Position numbers and translations under genes: made by a program. This document shows positions 28,132 to 38,034 of a stretch of 64,000 bases of DNA, piece by piece. Location: the NCBI RefSeq assembly GCF_030160295.1, contig NZ_BSOB01000025.1, forward strand, positions 158,305 through 222,304. Reading direction: 5' to 3'. The notes under the pieces are model-generated. The model made no database searches, was not told the DNA's origin, and saw nothing but the letters and a program-made list of their open reading frames with translations. The stretch's first letter is position 1. Each line of letters begins with the position of its first letter. The stretch is from Dyella acidisoli. GTDB lineage: Bacteria; Pseudomonadota; Gammaproteobacteria; Xanthomonadales; Rhodanobacteraceae.

Positions 28132-28173
28132 GCGGCGCTACGATGGAGCTCAGACATCCATCGGACGGCCTGC

Positions 28174-29040
28174 ATGGGCACACTGAGCGCAGTCGACGAG
28201 CTGCTGCAGCGCATAGCGAGCGAATTCGAAACCCTGCCGCGACAACTGCAGAACGTGGCCAGCTATCTGGAGAAGCAGCGGGCCAACATCATGGTCCAGC
28301 GCATCAACGAAATCGCGTCGGGCTGCGATGTGCACCCGTCGGCGGTGGTGCGTTTTGCGCAGCGTTTCGGCTATTCCGGTTTCAGCGAGATGCAGGCGGT
28401 GTTCCGCCACGACTACACCGAAGGTGTGACAACCGCGCGCAGTTATCAGCAGCGCATCCGCAAGGTGATCGCTGAGGGCGATGGCAACCTGCCTACATCG
28501 CACATGGCGTTGCGCTTTATTGATGCCAGCCGCGTGGGACTCGATGAGTTGGCCAAATCGTTGGATGCGGAGCAGTTCGAGGCAGCTGTCGACCTGCTGG
28601 TGAAGGCCGAGAACATTTACGTGGTAGCCGTGCGCCGCACCTTCAGCATCGCCAGCTATATCGTCTACGCGCTGCAGCACACGCATAAGCGTGTGCATCT
28701 GGTGAGCGGTCTGGGCGGCATGTATCGCGAGCAGATCCGCAGCATCGGCAAGAACGACGTGCTGATTGCCATCAGCTATCCGCCTTATGGCAAGGAAACG
28801 CTGTACTGCAGCCGCATCGCACATCAGCACAAGGCGAAGGTCTTGGCGATCACCGATAGCGCGCTGGGTGCGTTGGGGCGTGAGGCGCACATTACCTTGC
28901 TGGTGAATGAAGGCAGCGCGTTCGCATTTCGCGCGCTCACCAGCACCATTTGCCTATGCCAGGCGCTGTTTGTCGCGCTGGCTTACAAGCTTGAGTTGAA
29001 AGTCGAAGAGACCATTCATCCCGGAGAATACGATGATTGA
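28174..29040 (+). CDS. iolR: RpiR-family regulator of inositol catabolism
   Basis: A 288-residue RpiR-type regulator. ATG 28174 begins MGTLSAVDELLQRIASEFE. The N-terminal helix-turn-helix spans about residues 20-75 (LPRQLQNVASYLEKQ, then GCDVHPSAVVRFAQRFGYSGFSEMQ). The C-terminal SIS domain (about 120-260) binds a phosphorylated sugar in this family and includes IYVVAVRRTFSIASYIVYALQ and DVLIAISYPPYGKET. It is divergent from the ibpA arm and overlaps iolG by eight bases. The likely inducer is an IolC product, as known for rhizobial IolR; here that is inference. Confidence 0.88.
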   Translation: MGTLSAVDELLQRIASEFETLPRQLQNVASYLEKQRANIMVQRINEIASGCDVHPSAVVRFAQRFGYSGFSEMQAVFRHDYTEGVTTARSYQQRIRKVIAEGDGNLPTSHMALRFIDASRVGLDELAKSLDAEQFEAAVDLLVKAENIYVVAVRRTFSIASYIVYALQHTHKRVHLVSGLGGMYREQIRSIGKNDVLIAISYPPYGKETLYCSRIAHQHKAKVLAITDSALGALGREAHITLLVNEGSAFAFRALTSTICLCQALFVALAYKLELKVEETIHPGEYDD

Positions 29041-30040
29041 TAAAAGCTGCATCGGCGTCGCGCTGTTTGGCGCCGGACGTATCGGCAACATCCATGCCGC
29101 CAATCTCGTCCGGCACCCACGCGCGCAATTGCGCTATGTGGTGGACGTGCATCAGCCCTCTGCCGAGGCACTGGCGGGGAAACACGGCGCTAAGGTTGCG
29201 ACGGTGGAGCAGGTGCTAGCCGATCCAGCTATCGGTGCGGTGGTGATTGGTTCGAGCACCGATACGCATGCCGATCTGATCATGCGCGCTGCGGCAGCAG
29301 GCAAAGCCATCTTCTGTGAAAAGCCGGTGGATCTGGACGTGCAGCGAGCACGGTTCTGCGCGGAGGCCGTGAGGAAAGCAGGCGTTATCTGCATGATCGG
29401 TTTTCAGCGTCGTTTCGATCCTACGTTTGCAGCGCTCAAACAGCGGTTGGACGCAGGCGAGATCGGTACACCGGAAGTATTGATCGTGACCAGCCGCGAT
29501 CCCGCGCCGCCGCCGGCCGCATACATCGCGCACTCGGGCGGTGTGTTCAAGGACATGCTGATTCACGACTTCGATATCTTCCGTTGGATTCTCGGCGGTG
29601 AAGCAGTCAGCGTGCATGCCACTGGCGGCTGCCCGAACATGCCGGACGTCGCTGCAGCAGGCGATATTTCGCACGCGGCTGTCACGTTGCGTACGCGCGA
29701 TGGTGCGCTATGCCAGATCAACACTTCGCGTCGTGCTGCGTACGGCTACGATCAACGTTTTGAGGTGCTCGGCAGCAAGGGTCTATTGCAGGCCGGTAAT
29801 GTGCGTCCTACGGAAGTCGTCGTATGGAACGATAACGTCATCAGTAGCGACAAGCCGGAAGCATTTTTCCTGGAGCGCTATCGCTCGGCCTATGCGCTGG
29901 AGATTGAGCATTTCTTTGACGCAGTGGTAAACGGCACATCGGTGCGTACCACCATCGAGGATGGCATCAAGGCATTGGAGCTTGCTGAGGTGGCTACGCA
30001 GTCGTGGCGTGAGGGCAGGGCTATCGAGTGTTCGATTTAG
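29033..30040 (+). CDS. iolG: myo-inositol 2-dehydrogenase
   Basis: First enzyme of the pathway: NAD-dependent oxidation of myo-inositol to 2-keto-myo-inositol. The 335-residue protein is of the GFO/IDH/MocA family, with the Rossmann motif VALFGAGRIGNIHAANLV near residue 10, the EKP motif (IFCEKPVDLD, Lys near 98) and the His in MLIHDFDIFRWILGGE near 178. The start overlaps the regulator gene, so regulator and dehydrogenase are cotranscribed while the other enzymes lie on the opposite arm. Confidence 0.93.
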   Translation: MIDKSCIGVALFGAGRIGNIHAANLVRHPRAQLRYVVDVHQPSAEALAGKHGAKVATVEQVLADPAIGAVVIGSSTDTHADLIMRAAAAGKAIFCEKPVDLDVQRARFCAEAVRKAGVICMIGFQRRFDPTFAALKQRLDAGEIGTPEVLIVTSRDPAPPPAAYIAHSGGVFKDMLIHDFDIFRWILGGEAVSVHATGGCPNMPDVAAAGDISHAAVTLRTRDGALCQINTSRRAAYGYDQRFEVLGSKGLLQAGNVRPTEVVVWNDNVISSDKPEAFFLERYRSAYALEIEHFFDAVVNGTSVRTTIEDGIKALELAEVATQSWREGRAIECSI

Positions 30041-30098
30041 GTTCGATGCGCCGACCTGGTTAGTGTCGAATCTTAGAAATGCTGATTGTTTTGAATTC

Positions 30099-30174
30099 GT
30101 CGTCCCGGCGAAGGCCGGGACCCAGTGACTTTCAACCTCAAGTCGCTAGGCCCCGGCTTTCGCTGGGGCGACGA
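30099..30174. repeat. CCCGGCGAAGG-type inverted repeat (copy 2)
   Basis: Left arm GTCGTCCCGGCGAAGGCCGG, centre CCCAGTGACTT...AAGTCGCTAGG, right arm CCCCGGCTTTCGCTGGGGCGAC. Same family as 17729-17812 with a few changes. It sits about 60 bases after the iolG stop. Confidence 0.75.
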
Positions 30175-30202
30175 GTGGAATGAGGCTCGTCGCTAGTCAA
30201 TG

Positions 30203-30277
30203 CGTAGGGTCGGGTGCAAATCCCAACATTGGGATCCACACGTGCATGAAATGTTGGGGTTTGCACCCCAACCTACG
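30203..30277. repeat. GTAGGTTGG-family inverted repeat (copy 3)
   Basis: CGTAGGGTCGGGTGCAAATC on the left pairs with GGTTTGCACCCCAACCTACG on the right. Its right end contains the TAG stop codon of the TetR-type gene (30273-30275). Confidence 0.7.
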
Positions 30278-30974
30278 CCACGCTCACCCCGCGCGCCAGC
30301 AATGCGATCGCATGCCGAGCGATGTCTTCCGGGTTGAACTTGTGCTTCATCGGATCGTTGTTCCACGTTTTCGAAGCGATCAACGGCACCACGACAAGGC
30401 CGAAGATCGATATGAATAGCAGGGTGGGTTCGATATGCGGATTGACCTTGCCCTGTGCCTGCCATTGCCGAATGCGATCGACGGCGCCCTCGTAATGCAC
30501 CTTGCCGTGGCGTTCGATGACGCGCTGGCGGAGCATGCCGTTGTCGCTGATGATCTCGCGCATCCATAGCGCGGGAAACCATGGATGCTCCGCGCAGGTT
30601 TGCATGAGGTGTTCCGCAACATGCGTGATCACGGTGACCGGGTCACGGGCATTCGAGTTGAACATTTCGCCGAGTGCGGCGCGGCGCGGCTGAATGCGCT
30701 CGTCGATCAGTGCATCCAGCAATTGATCGCGTGAGTTGAAGTAGTAGTGCATCAACGCTGGCGTAACGCCTGCTTCGCGCGCGATGGCGGAAAGCGGAGT
30801 CTCGGCGATGCCTTGCTCGGCGAACAGCTTCATCGCTGTATCGAGCAGGCGACTGCGCTGCTCCTGTTTGTTCGCCGATCCGGACGGACGGCCCGGACGA
30901 CGCGGTTCGGCTTTCTGCTTGCCAGCGGTTTTCGGCTTACGTGCGGAAGGTTTGTCAGTGGTCCGCGCGACCAT
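30273..30974 (-). CDS. TetR/AcrR-family regulator
   Basis: ATG 30974, with GGAGG nine bases upstream, gives 233 residues. A Lys/Arg/Pro-rich tail of about 45 residues (GKQKAEPRRPGRPSGSANKQ) precedes the helix-turn-helix domain (about 46-95: LLDTAMKLFAEQGIAETPLSAIAREAGVTPALMHYYFNSRDQLLDALI). The ligand domain follows. It is divergent from an EmrB-type efflux gene with 77 bases between the start codons, the standard arrangement of a repressor and its exporter. Its stop codon lies in a repeat element. Confidence 0.88.
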   Translation of the reverse strand: MVARTTDKPSARKPKTAGKQKAEPRRPGRPSGSANKQEQRSRLLDTAMKLFAEQGIAETPLSAIAREAGVTPALMHYYFNSRDQLLDALIDERIQPRRAALGEMFNSNARDPVTVITHVAEHLMQTCAEHPWFPALWMREIISDNGMLRQRVIERHGKVHYEGAVDRIRQWQAQGKVNPHIEPTLLFISIFGLVVVPLIASKTWNNDPMKHKFNPEDIARHAIALLARGVSVA

Positions 30975-31013
30975 CGGTTCGCCTCCTTGACTGAACTGCG
31001 GAGTACACTTTAT

Positions 31014-32602
<1,589 letters not shown>

Positions 32603-32635
32603 TAAATGCAAAGACGCAGCGTGTACGCACGAAAC

Positions 32636-33355
32636 TTACCATTGGGTGCGATGGGGCAGCAGCCCTTTTAATTCCGCATCGGTGAGATTACGCCATTGCC
32701 CCGGCTTCAAGTGGCCGAGCTTGACGTTGATGATGCGTACCCGGCGAAGCTGGGTTACGCGGTAGCCGAACTCAGCAGCCATCAAGCGAATCTGTCGGTT
32801 CAGGCCTTGGGTGAGTACGATGGCGAAGCCGAACTTGGCGATCTTGCGCGTGCGGCACGGCTTGGTCATCTGGCCGTGAATACGAACACCTTTGGCCATG
32901 GCTGCGAGGAATTCATCAGTAACCGGTTTGTTCACCGCGACGAGATATTCCTTTTCGTGATGGTTTTCCGCGCGCAGGATCTCATTGACGATGTCGCCGT
33001 TGCTGGTCAGCAGAATCAGCCCTTCTGAATCCTTGTCCAGCCGTCCAATCGGGAAGATGCGCTCCTGATGGTCGACGAAATCGACGATGTTGCCGCTTAC
33101 GCTTTGATCGGTGGTGCAGGTGATTCCGACTGGCTTGTTCAGCGCAATGTAGATCGCACGTTTGGCGGCTGGCGTGCTGGCAAGGATGCGGGCGCGGACG
33201 ATCTCGCCATCGACGCGCACCTCGTCACCTTCCAAAGCCTTGGCGCCCGTGGTGACAACTTCACCATTGATGGTGACGCGGCCTGCCAACAGCAGTTCGT
33301 CCGCTTCGCGGCGAGAGCAGAGGCCGGCTTCGCTTATGTATTTGTTGACGCGCAT
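32636..33355 (-). CDS. rluF: 23S rRNA pseudouridine synthase RluF-like
   Basis: Isomerises uridine to pseudouridine in 23S rRNA (U2604 in E. coli) and, in E. coli, also in tRNA-Tyr. The 239-residue protein has an N-terminal S4 RNA-binding domain (MRVNKYISEAGLCSRREADELL) and the RsuA/RluB/E/F catalytic domain, with nucleophilic Asp in GRLDKDSEGLILLTSNGD near residue 102. The segments HEKEYLVAVNKPVTDEFL and LTQGLNRQIRLMAAEFGY resemble RluF more than RluB. It converges on the MFS gene with only 33 bases between stops. Confidence 0.88.
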   Translation of the reverse strand: MRVNKYISEAGLCSRREADELLLAGRVTINGEVVTTGAKALEGDEVRVDGEIVRARILASTPAAKRAIYIALNKPVGITCTTDQSVSGNIVDFVDHQERIFPIGRLDKDSEGLILLTSNGDIVNEILRAENHHEKEYLVAVNKPVTDEFLAAMAKGVRIHGQMTKPCRTRKIAKFGFAIVLTQGLNRQIRLMAAEFGYRVTQLRRVRIINVKLGHLKPGQWRNLTDAELKGLLPHRTQW

Positions 33356-33384
33356 GATTCGAATGGTGTCGCCGCATTGCGGGT

Positions 33385-33419
33385 TGGAGTTTCCCCGGAT
33401 CAGGCCCGCGGAAACTCCA
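33385..33419. repeat. Hairpin repeat after the ABC permease gene
   Basis: TGGAGTTTCC and its exact complement flank a CCGGATCAGGCCCGC centre that resembles the hairpin at 10257-10299. No T-tract follows on the minus strand, so a repeat is more likely than an intrinsic terminator. Confidence 0.5.
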
Positions 33420-33427
33420 GCTTATTG

Positions 33428-34207
33428 TTACGAACGCAGCCCCACGCCGCGCTTGAGCAAATTCAGCGCAATCCAAGACAGCCCGATCACGAACAGCAGC
33501 ATCACCCCGAACGCCACGCCGATGTGCACGTCGCTGATGCCGAGCACCCCAAAGCGGAACGCATTGACCATGTATAGAATCGGGTTGATGCGCGAAATCG
33601 CCTGCCAAGGTTCGCTGAGCATGTTCACCGAGTAAAACACGCCACCCAGATACGTGAGTGGAGTGAGCACAAAGGTGGGGACCAGGGCGATGTCGTCGAA
33701 CTTCTTGGCGTAGATCGCGTTGACGAAACCGGCCAGCGAAAAGATCGTGGCCCCGAACAGCACCGAAAGCAATGTGACGAAAATATGCGCCACCTGCAGA
33801 TGGGTGAAGAACAGCGCGATCAACAGCACTAGAAGGCCCACCACAAGGCCGCGTGCAACGGCACCGGTCACGTAGCCGAGCAAGATCACCCAGTTCGGCA
33901 TCGGCGATACCAGCATCTCTTCCACCGAGCGCTGGAATTTGGCGCCAAAGAATGAGCTGGAGATATTGCCGTAGCTATTAGTGATGATGCTCATCATCAC
34001 CAGGCCAGGCACGATGTATTGCATGTAGCTGAATTCGCCCTGGATGTTGCCGATGCGGCTGCCAATCAGCTTGCCGAAGATCACAAAGTACAGGGTCATG
34101 GTGATCGCAGGCGGAATCAGCGTCTGCGTCCAGATGCGCATGATGCGCACGATCTCGCGTCGCACGATGGTATGCAGTGCGACCATGTTGCCGGACATGA
34201 TGCTCAT
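33428..34207 (-). CDS. yadH: ABC-2 type permease (YadH-like)
   Basis: Membrane half of an export-type ABC transporter. The 259-residue protein has six hydrophobic segments and the ABC-2 pattern: MRIWTQTLIPPAITMTLYFVIFGKLIGSRIG, then QYIVPGLVMMSIITNSYGNISSSFFGAKFQRSVEEMLVSP, LVPTFVLTPLTYLGGVFYS and the C-terminal GVGLRS. These segments closely resemble E. coli YadH. It overlaps the ATPase gene by four bases. The substrate of YadGH is not established. Confidence 0.87.
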   Translation of the reverse strand: MSIMSGNMVALHTIVRREIVRIMRIWTQTLIPPAITMTLYFVIFGKLIGSRIGNIQGEFSYMQYIVPGLVMMSIITNSYGNISSSFFGAKFQRSVEEMLVSPMPNWVILLGYVTGAVARGLVVGLLVLLIALFFTHLQVAHIFVTLLSVLFGATIFSLAGFVNAIYAKKFDDIALVPTFVLTPLTYLGGVFYSVNMLSEPWQAISRINPILYMVNAFRFGVLGISDVHIGVAFGVMLLFVIGLSWIALNLLKRGVGLRS

Positions 34208-35154
34208 GCCACCTTCTCCTTCGGTTGTTCTTGGCGACCGTTTTCTACCAGACGCACGAACAGCTCTTCCAGGCGATTGGTCTTGTTGCGCATTGAGAGC
34301 ACGGTGATGCCGTGCGTGGTGAGCGCATCGAACAGCGCGTTCATCGCCTGTGTACGCGGCATCTCCGCTTCCAAGGTGTGATCGTCGACCCGACGGAACG
34401 TAATGCCAGGGAGATTCGGCAACTGTGCCGGCATGTTATTCACGTCGAACACGAAGGTTTCCACGTCCAGCTTCGACAACAGCAACTTCATCGATGTGTT
34501 TTCCACAATGGTGCCGTGATCGATGATGGCGATGTTGCGGCAGAGCTGTTCGGCTTCTTCCAGGTAATGCGTGGTGAGAATCACCGTGGTGCCCGCCGCA
34601 TTGATGCCGCTGACGAACTGCCACATGGAGCGACGGATTTCGATATCCACGCCTGCGGTAGGTTCGTCCAGAATCAGCAGGCGTGGTTCGTTCATCATGG
34701 CGCGCGCAATCATCAAGCGGCGCTTCATGCCGCCCGACAGCGTGCGCGCCTGCTCCTGCGCTTTATCCCACAGGCGCAGTTCCTTCAGATACTTCTCGGC
34801 GCGCTCGGCGGCGAGTTTGCGCGGAATGCCGTAGAAGCCGGCCTCGTTCACGCAGATGTCGAACGGCTTTTCGAACTGATTGAAATTGATCTCCTGCGGA
34901 ACCAGGCCGATCAGCTTCATCGCTTCGTTGCGTTGCTTGTTCACCGACACGCCGAAGATGCGCGCATCGCCCTCGGTGGAATTCACCAGCGAGGAAAGAA
35001 TGCCGATCAGCGTGGACTTGCCGGCGCCGTTAGGGCCTAGCAAGGCGAAGAAATCGCCAGGTTGTACCGTGAGATTGATGCCTTTGAGGGCCTGGACGCC
35101 GTTACCGTAGGTCTTGCGCAGGTTTTCGACAACGAGTGCTGGGGTGGGGGACAT
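34204..35154 (-). CDS. yadG: ABC transporter ATP-binding protein (YadG-like)
   Basis: ATP-hydrolysing half of the YadGH-type exporter. ATG 35154 gives 316 residues starting just before the conserved domain; longer open sequence upstream would run through the intergenic region. Walker A GPNGAGKST is near residue 39, signature LSGGMKRRLMIARAMM near 140, Walker [21 protein letters not shown] and H-loop LTTHYLEEAEQLCRN. The C-terminal 90 residues match the YadG extension (LSMRNKTNRLEELFVRLVE). Divergent from fpr, 99 bases away. Confidence 0.88.
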   Translation of the reverse strand: MSPTPALVVENLRKTYGNGVQALKGINLTVQPGDFFALLGPNGAGKSTLIGILSSLVNSTEGDARIFGVSVNKQRNEAMKLIGLVPQEINFNQFEKPFDICVNEAGFYGIPRKLAAERAEKYLKELRLWDKAQEQARTLSGGMKRRLMIARAMMNEPRLLILDEPTAGVDIEIRRSMWQFVSGINAAGTTVILTTHYLEEAEQLCRNIAIIDHGTIVENTSMKLLLSKLDVETFVFDVNNMPAQLPNLPGITFRRVDDHTLEAEMPRTQAMNALFDALTTHGITVLSMRNKTNRLEELFVRLVENGRQEQPKEKVA

Positions 35155-35253
35155 GGGCTGCACCGTGGGGTCTAAGCCCCGTATTATAGCGGGCCTTGTC
35201 CGGACGACCTGTTCGGCCGGACGTACTGACTGTTTCTCTGGTGGATATCCTGC

Positions 35254-36000
35254 ATGGCCGAACACTTCACTCTGCGCCTCGTCGAAAGCCACATGCTTGC
35301 GCCCGCCGTGCGCCACCTGGGCTTCGAACGCGCCGACGGACAGCCGCTTGCCCTCATTCCCGGCCAATTCCTGCAGATCCACTTCCACTATGACGACGGC
35401 ACGGCCACCAAGCGCAGCTATTCCGTCGCCACCGTGGGCGACGGCCATTCGCCCGTGCAGCGCATCGAGATCGCGGTCAGCTACGTGGACGGCGGTGCAG
35501 CTACCAAGCTACTCAGCGGGTTGAATATCGGCGACACCATCGAAGCGAGCGGTCCCTATGGGCGCTTCTGCCTGCAAGACGCCGATACGCACCCGCGTTA
35601 CCTGTTGCTGGCTACTGGCACGGGCGTAACGCCCTATCGGGCCATGTTGCCCGCGTTCGAAAAACTGCTGGCGAAAGGCGATCGCGAAGTCGTGTTGCTG
35701 TATGGCGCGCGCAACGAAACCGAGCTGCTCTACGGCGAAGAATTCGAAGCGTTCGCGCAGACACATCCGGGCTTCTCGTTCTACGGCTGCCTCAGCCGTC
35801 AGCCACGTACGGTGCCGCGTCCCAACGATCGGCCGGGACACGTGCAAAGCGTGCTCGCCGAGCTGCAGCCCTCCGCCACTCGCGACATCGCCTACCTGTG
35901 CGGCAATCCCAACATGGTCGATGCCGGATTCAATGCGCTGAAGGAATTCGGTTTGCCGATTCCGCAGATCCGTCGTGAGAAGTACATCTCGTCGCGCTGA
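35254..36000 (+). CDS. fpr: Ferredoxin--NADP(+) reductase
   Basis: FAD enzyme exchanging electrons between NADPH and ferredoxin or flavodoxin. The 248-residue protein has the FAD-binding motif KRSYSVATV (RxYS, residues about 48-56), GPYGRFCL near 98, the NADP region LLLATGTGVTPYRAMLP near 115, and CGNPNMVDAGFNAL near 218. The C-terminus EKYISSR differs from plant-type enzymes and fits the bacterial Fpr subclass. It is transcribed alone; TATTATAG at about 35182 is a possible -10 element. Confidence 0.9.
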   Translation: MAEHFTLRLVESHMLAPAVRHLGFERADGQPLALIPGQFLQIHFHYDDGTATKRSYSVATVGDGHSPVQRIEIAVSYVDGGAATKLLSGLNIGDTIEASGPYGRFCLQDADTHPRYLLLATGTGVTPYRAMLPAFEKLLAKGDREVVLLYGARNETELLYGEEFEAFAQTHPGFSFYGCLSRQPRTVPRPNDRPGHVQSVLAELQPSATRDIAYLCGNPNMVDAGFNALKEFGLPIPQIRREKYISSR

Positions 36001-36435
36001 TCGCACGCAAAAAATTTTCACGCAATAGCTAAAGCGCGTCGGATTCTTGCCGATAAAGCTACTGCGAGGATGAAGCGCACCGCGCAAACGTCATAGTCAT
36101 GACGTTTCCGAGCCCTAAGGCGTTACTTGCACAACCGTCCAATGCCCTCTGGACGGTGAAGCAGCGCGCACAGCGGCCAGTTTCCTCGCGACGAAAAGCC
36201 AACGCCCGCAAATAGCCACTCAACCATCTGTTTTACAAAGAATTCACGCCATCTACACATTTGCCGTCATGAAGCACTCGCGTGGGCTTTTTGGCGGCCA
36301 GATCGCATAACTTATGTGATGGCGTTGGCATTTTCATAACGTGACTAGGCGGACGCTCTCAAGCGCAGATACATCGCAGCCGATGGTGCTTTCAGGTACG
36401 CGCGACTTGCGCAGATACCGGTGGAGGGCAGCGTT
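36001..36435. other. 435-bp intergenic region with hairpins
   Basis: No gene seen. It holds two perfect inverted repeats: AAACGTCAT-AGTC-ATGACGTTT (36086-36107) and CCGTCCA...TGGACGG (36135-36156), either of which could end the fpr transcript, but neither has a T-tract. The right half should contain the promoter of the small fimbrial gene. I compared it with the c-di-GMP-I riboswitch pattern and saw no match. Confidence 0.4.
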
Positions 36436-36834
36436 ATGCGTGGTGCGCGTTGGCTTGTTCTGGTGGGTTGTTCCGTGGCGATGGTGTTCGCAGCACCTGT
36501 CGTGAGGGCAGGTGGCGGTGGAACTATCGAGGGCGGAACGATCACGTTCGTTGGCGCCGTCGTGGAACCAACCTGCAGTGTTGCGGATACGGCTGGCGAC
36601 CTGAATCTGGTGGTCAGCGCTGCTCAGATTGGTCCATCGCTTCAACGAAGCTGCTCTAACGCCGCGACTACAGCTGCAACAACAAGTGCGAACGTGTCTC
36701 GCCCTTACGAGGTAGATGTCGTGCATCTGTCCGGTTCGGAATCCGACCGCGTGCTCAACTACTTCGCCAATTATGTCCGCGCTGCCCAGCCTGGCTCGGC
36801 GAATCCCATGTTGGTAACACAAACCTACGAGTAG
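36436..36834 (+). CDS. Small fimbrial-type protein
   Basis: ATG 36436, preceded by GGAGGG, gives 132 residues. A signal peptide ends near VVRA, followed by GGGGTIEGGTITFVGAVVEPTCSVADTAG, the start of a type 1 pilin (Gly-Ile/Ile-Thr-Phe-x-Gly-x-Val-x-x-x-x-Cys). One more Cys (QRSCSN, residue about 75) could close the usual pilin disulphide. The C-terminus QTYE lacks a clear donor-strand penultimate aromatic. It is shorter than standard pilins (150-180 residues) and is convergent to the fimbrial operon; it could be an extra pilus component, an assembly terminator or a decaying copy. Confidence 0.6.
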   Translation: MRGARWLVLVGCSVAMVFAAPVVRAGGGGTIEGGTITFVGAVVEPTCSVADTAGDLNLVVSAAQIGPSLQRSCSNAATTAATTSANVSRPYEVDVVHLSGSESDRVLNYFANYVRAAQPGSANPMLVTQTYE

Positions 36835-36913
36835 CACTCCAGATTTATCGGCAGGTGGCACGCAAAAGTTGAGCCCTAATTTGCGTGCGTATCCAGCCTG
36901 CTGTGTCGAACGT

Positions 36914-38023
36914 TCACTGATAAGACATCGTAAACGTGGCAGTGCCGCAGACTTGACCTGCGCCAATGGGCGAGCTGGTTGCGTAGTACTGCGCGTAGTA
37001 AGTGAGATTGAGCGTGCCGTTGGGCGAGTTACCGACCGACTGTGCGGTATTGAATTGCACGGGCTGCTGATTGCTTTGCAGCAATTGAATGCCGACATTC
37101 GAGGCGGGTGTGCCTGCAGAGCAAGTTGCAGATGGCGCGATCACGCCAGTCGCCGATGCAGGATTGGTTGTGCTCATGGTCATGTAGAGCGCCCAACCTG
37201 ACGGGCAGGTGTATTGGATGGGAAAAGATTTCTTGCCTGCCACGGAGCCAGTGGTCGGCAATGCGTTGAGGTCAATAGTTGGCAATGTGACGCTGAGATT
37301 GACAGAGCCTGCTGCGACATTGCAGGTACTCATGGACACGGTCACCGGCTTCAACGTGAGCGTGCCGAATGAAGATGAAGCGCCACTGTAGAAAATCGTA
37401 CCTTGCCATCCTGCGGGTGGGGTGGCAACCGTGTCGGTTTCGAAAATCTGCAGCAGATTAAGGCTTGTTATCGTGCCAGGCGAAACCGGTCCGGTTTTGT
37501 AGAGCTGCGCTGTGAACGTTGCGGAAACTGGATTTGGAGTGCAGGTTTCAATGCCATTGTTGAAATTGCAGTTGATCGTTCCTATGGACCAACCGGGAGT
37601 TCCATTGGGGCCATTATTTCCGCTGCTCGCTTGAACAGTCTGTGCAGTCAGAAGGACGTCAATTCCAGGGACATTGGTCTGGAAAAGGATGCCTTTCCCA
37701 CCGAGAGGGGAATTGGTTGAATCGAGAGCTGCCAGCTGACCGGTTTGTGCATTGAAGCTATCGTAATAATTAGGCGTGTTGGCATAAGCCTGTTGGCAAT
37801 CAACGCTAATGGTTGCCTGCGCTGCCGAACCAATGGGGCCATTGCTTTGCCCAGGCGTAATGGCAACGGTCGGTATGGTGATCGTTTGGCTCGTGGGTGA
37901 CGCGGTGCATGTGGGGGACTGGGTCGCTTCCGCGGGGCGCATAGCCATCAACAGCAGACCAACGACGAGCAGTAACGCCGACATGCCCCTGGTTGCATAT
38001 GAGGTCAGTAGATCGTGTCTCAT
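36914..38023 (-). CDS. Fimbrial tip adhesin-like protein
   Basis: Last gene of the chaperone-usher operon. ATG 38023, with GAAGGAG upstream, gives 369 residues; a TTG at 38038 overlapping the usher stop is less likely. After a signal peptide (ending AEA), an N-terminal domain of about 190 residues carries paired Cys residues (INCNFNNGIETCTPNP), then a C-terminal pilin domain (VSMSTCNVAAGSVNLSVTLPTIDLNALP... ending FTMSYQ). This two-domain plan and its position after the usher match tip adhesins of type 1-like pili. The receptor is unknown. Confidence 0.8.
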   Translation of the reverse strand: MRHDLLTSYATRGMSALLLVVGLLLMAMRPAEATQSPTCTASPTSQTITIPTVAITPGQSNGPIGSAAQATISVDCQQAYANTPNYYDSFNAQTGQLAALDSTNSPLGGKGILFQTNVPGIDVLLTAQTVQASSGNNGPNGTPGWSIGTINCNFNNGIETCTPNPVSATFTAQLYKTGPVSPGTITSLNLLQIFETDTVATPPAGWQGTIFYSGASSSFGTLTLKPVTVSMSTCNVAAGSVNLSVTLPTIDLNALPTTGSVAGKKSFPIQYTCPSGWALYMTMSTTNPASATGVIAPSATCSAGTPASNVGIQLLQSNQQPVQFNTAQSVGNSPNGTLNLTYYAQYYATSSPIGAGQVCGTATFTMSYQ

Positions 38024-38034
38024 GCGTCGCTCCT

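Noticed and set aside
33385-33419. Intrinsic terminator after yadH
   Set aside because: The stem is good but no T-tract follows on the minus strand, and the centre resembles another dispersed hairpin repeat.
36001-36435. c-di-GMP-type riboswitch upstream of the fimbrial-like gene
   Set aside because: The A-rich and CGCAAAG-type conserved loops are absent and the visible hairpins do not form the required three-way arrangement.
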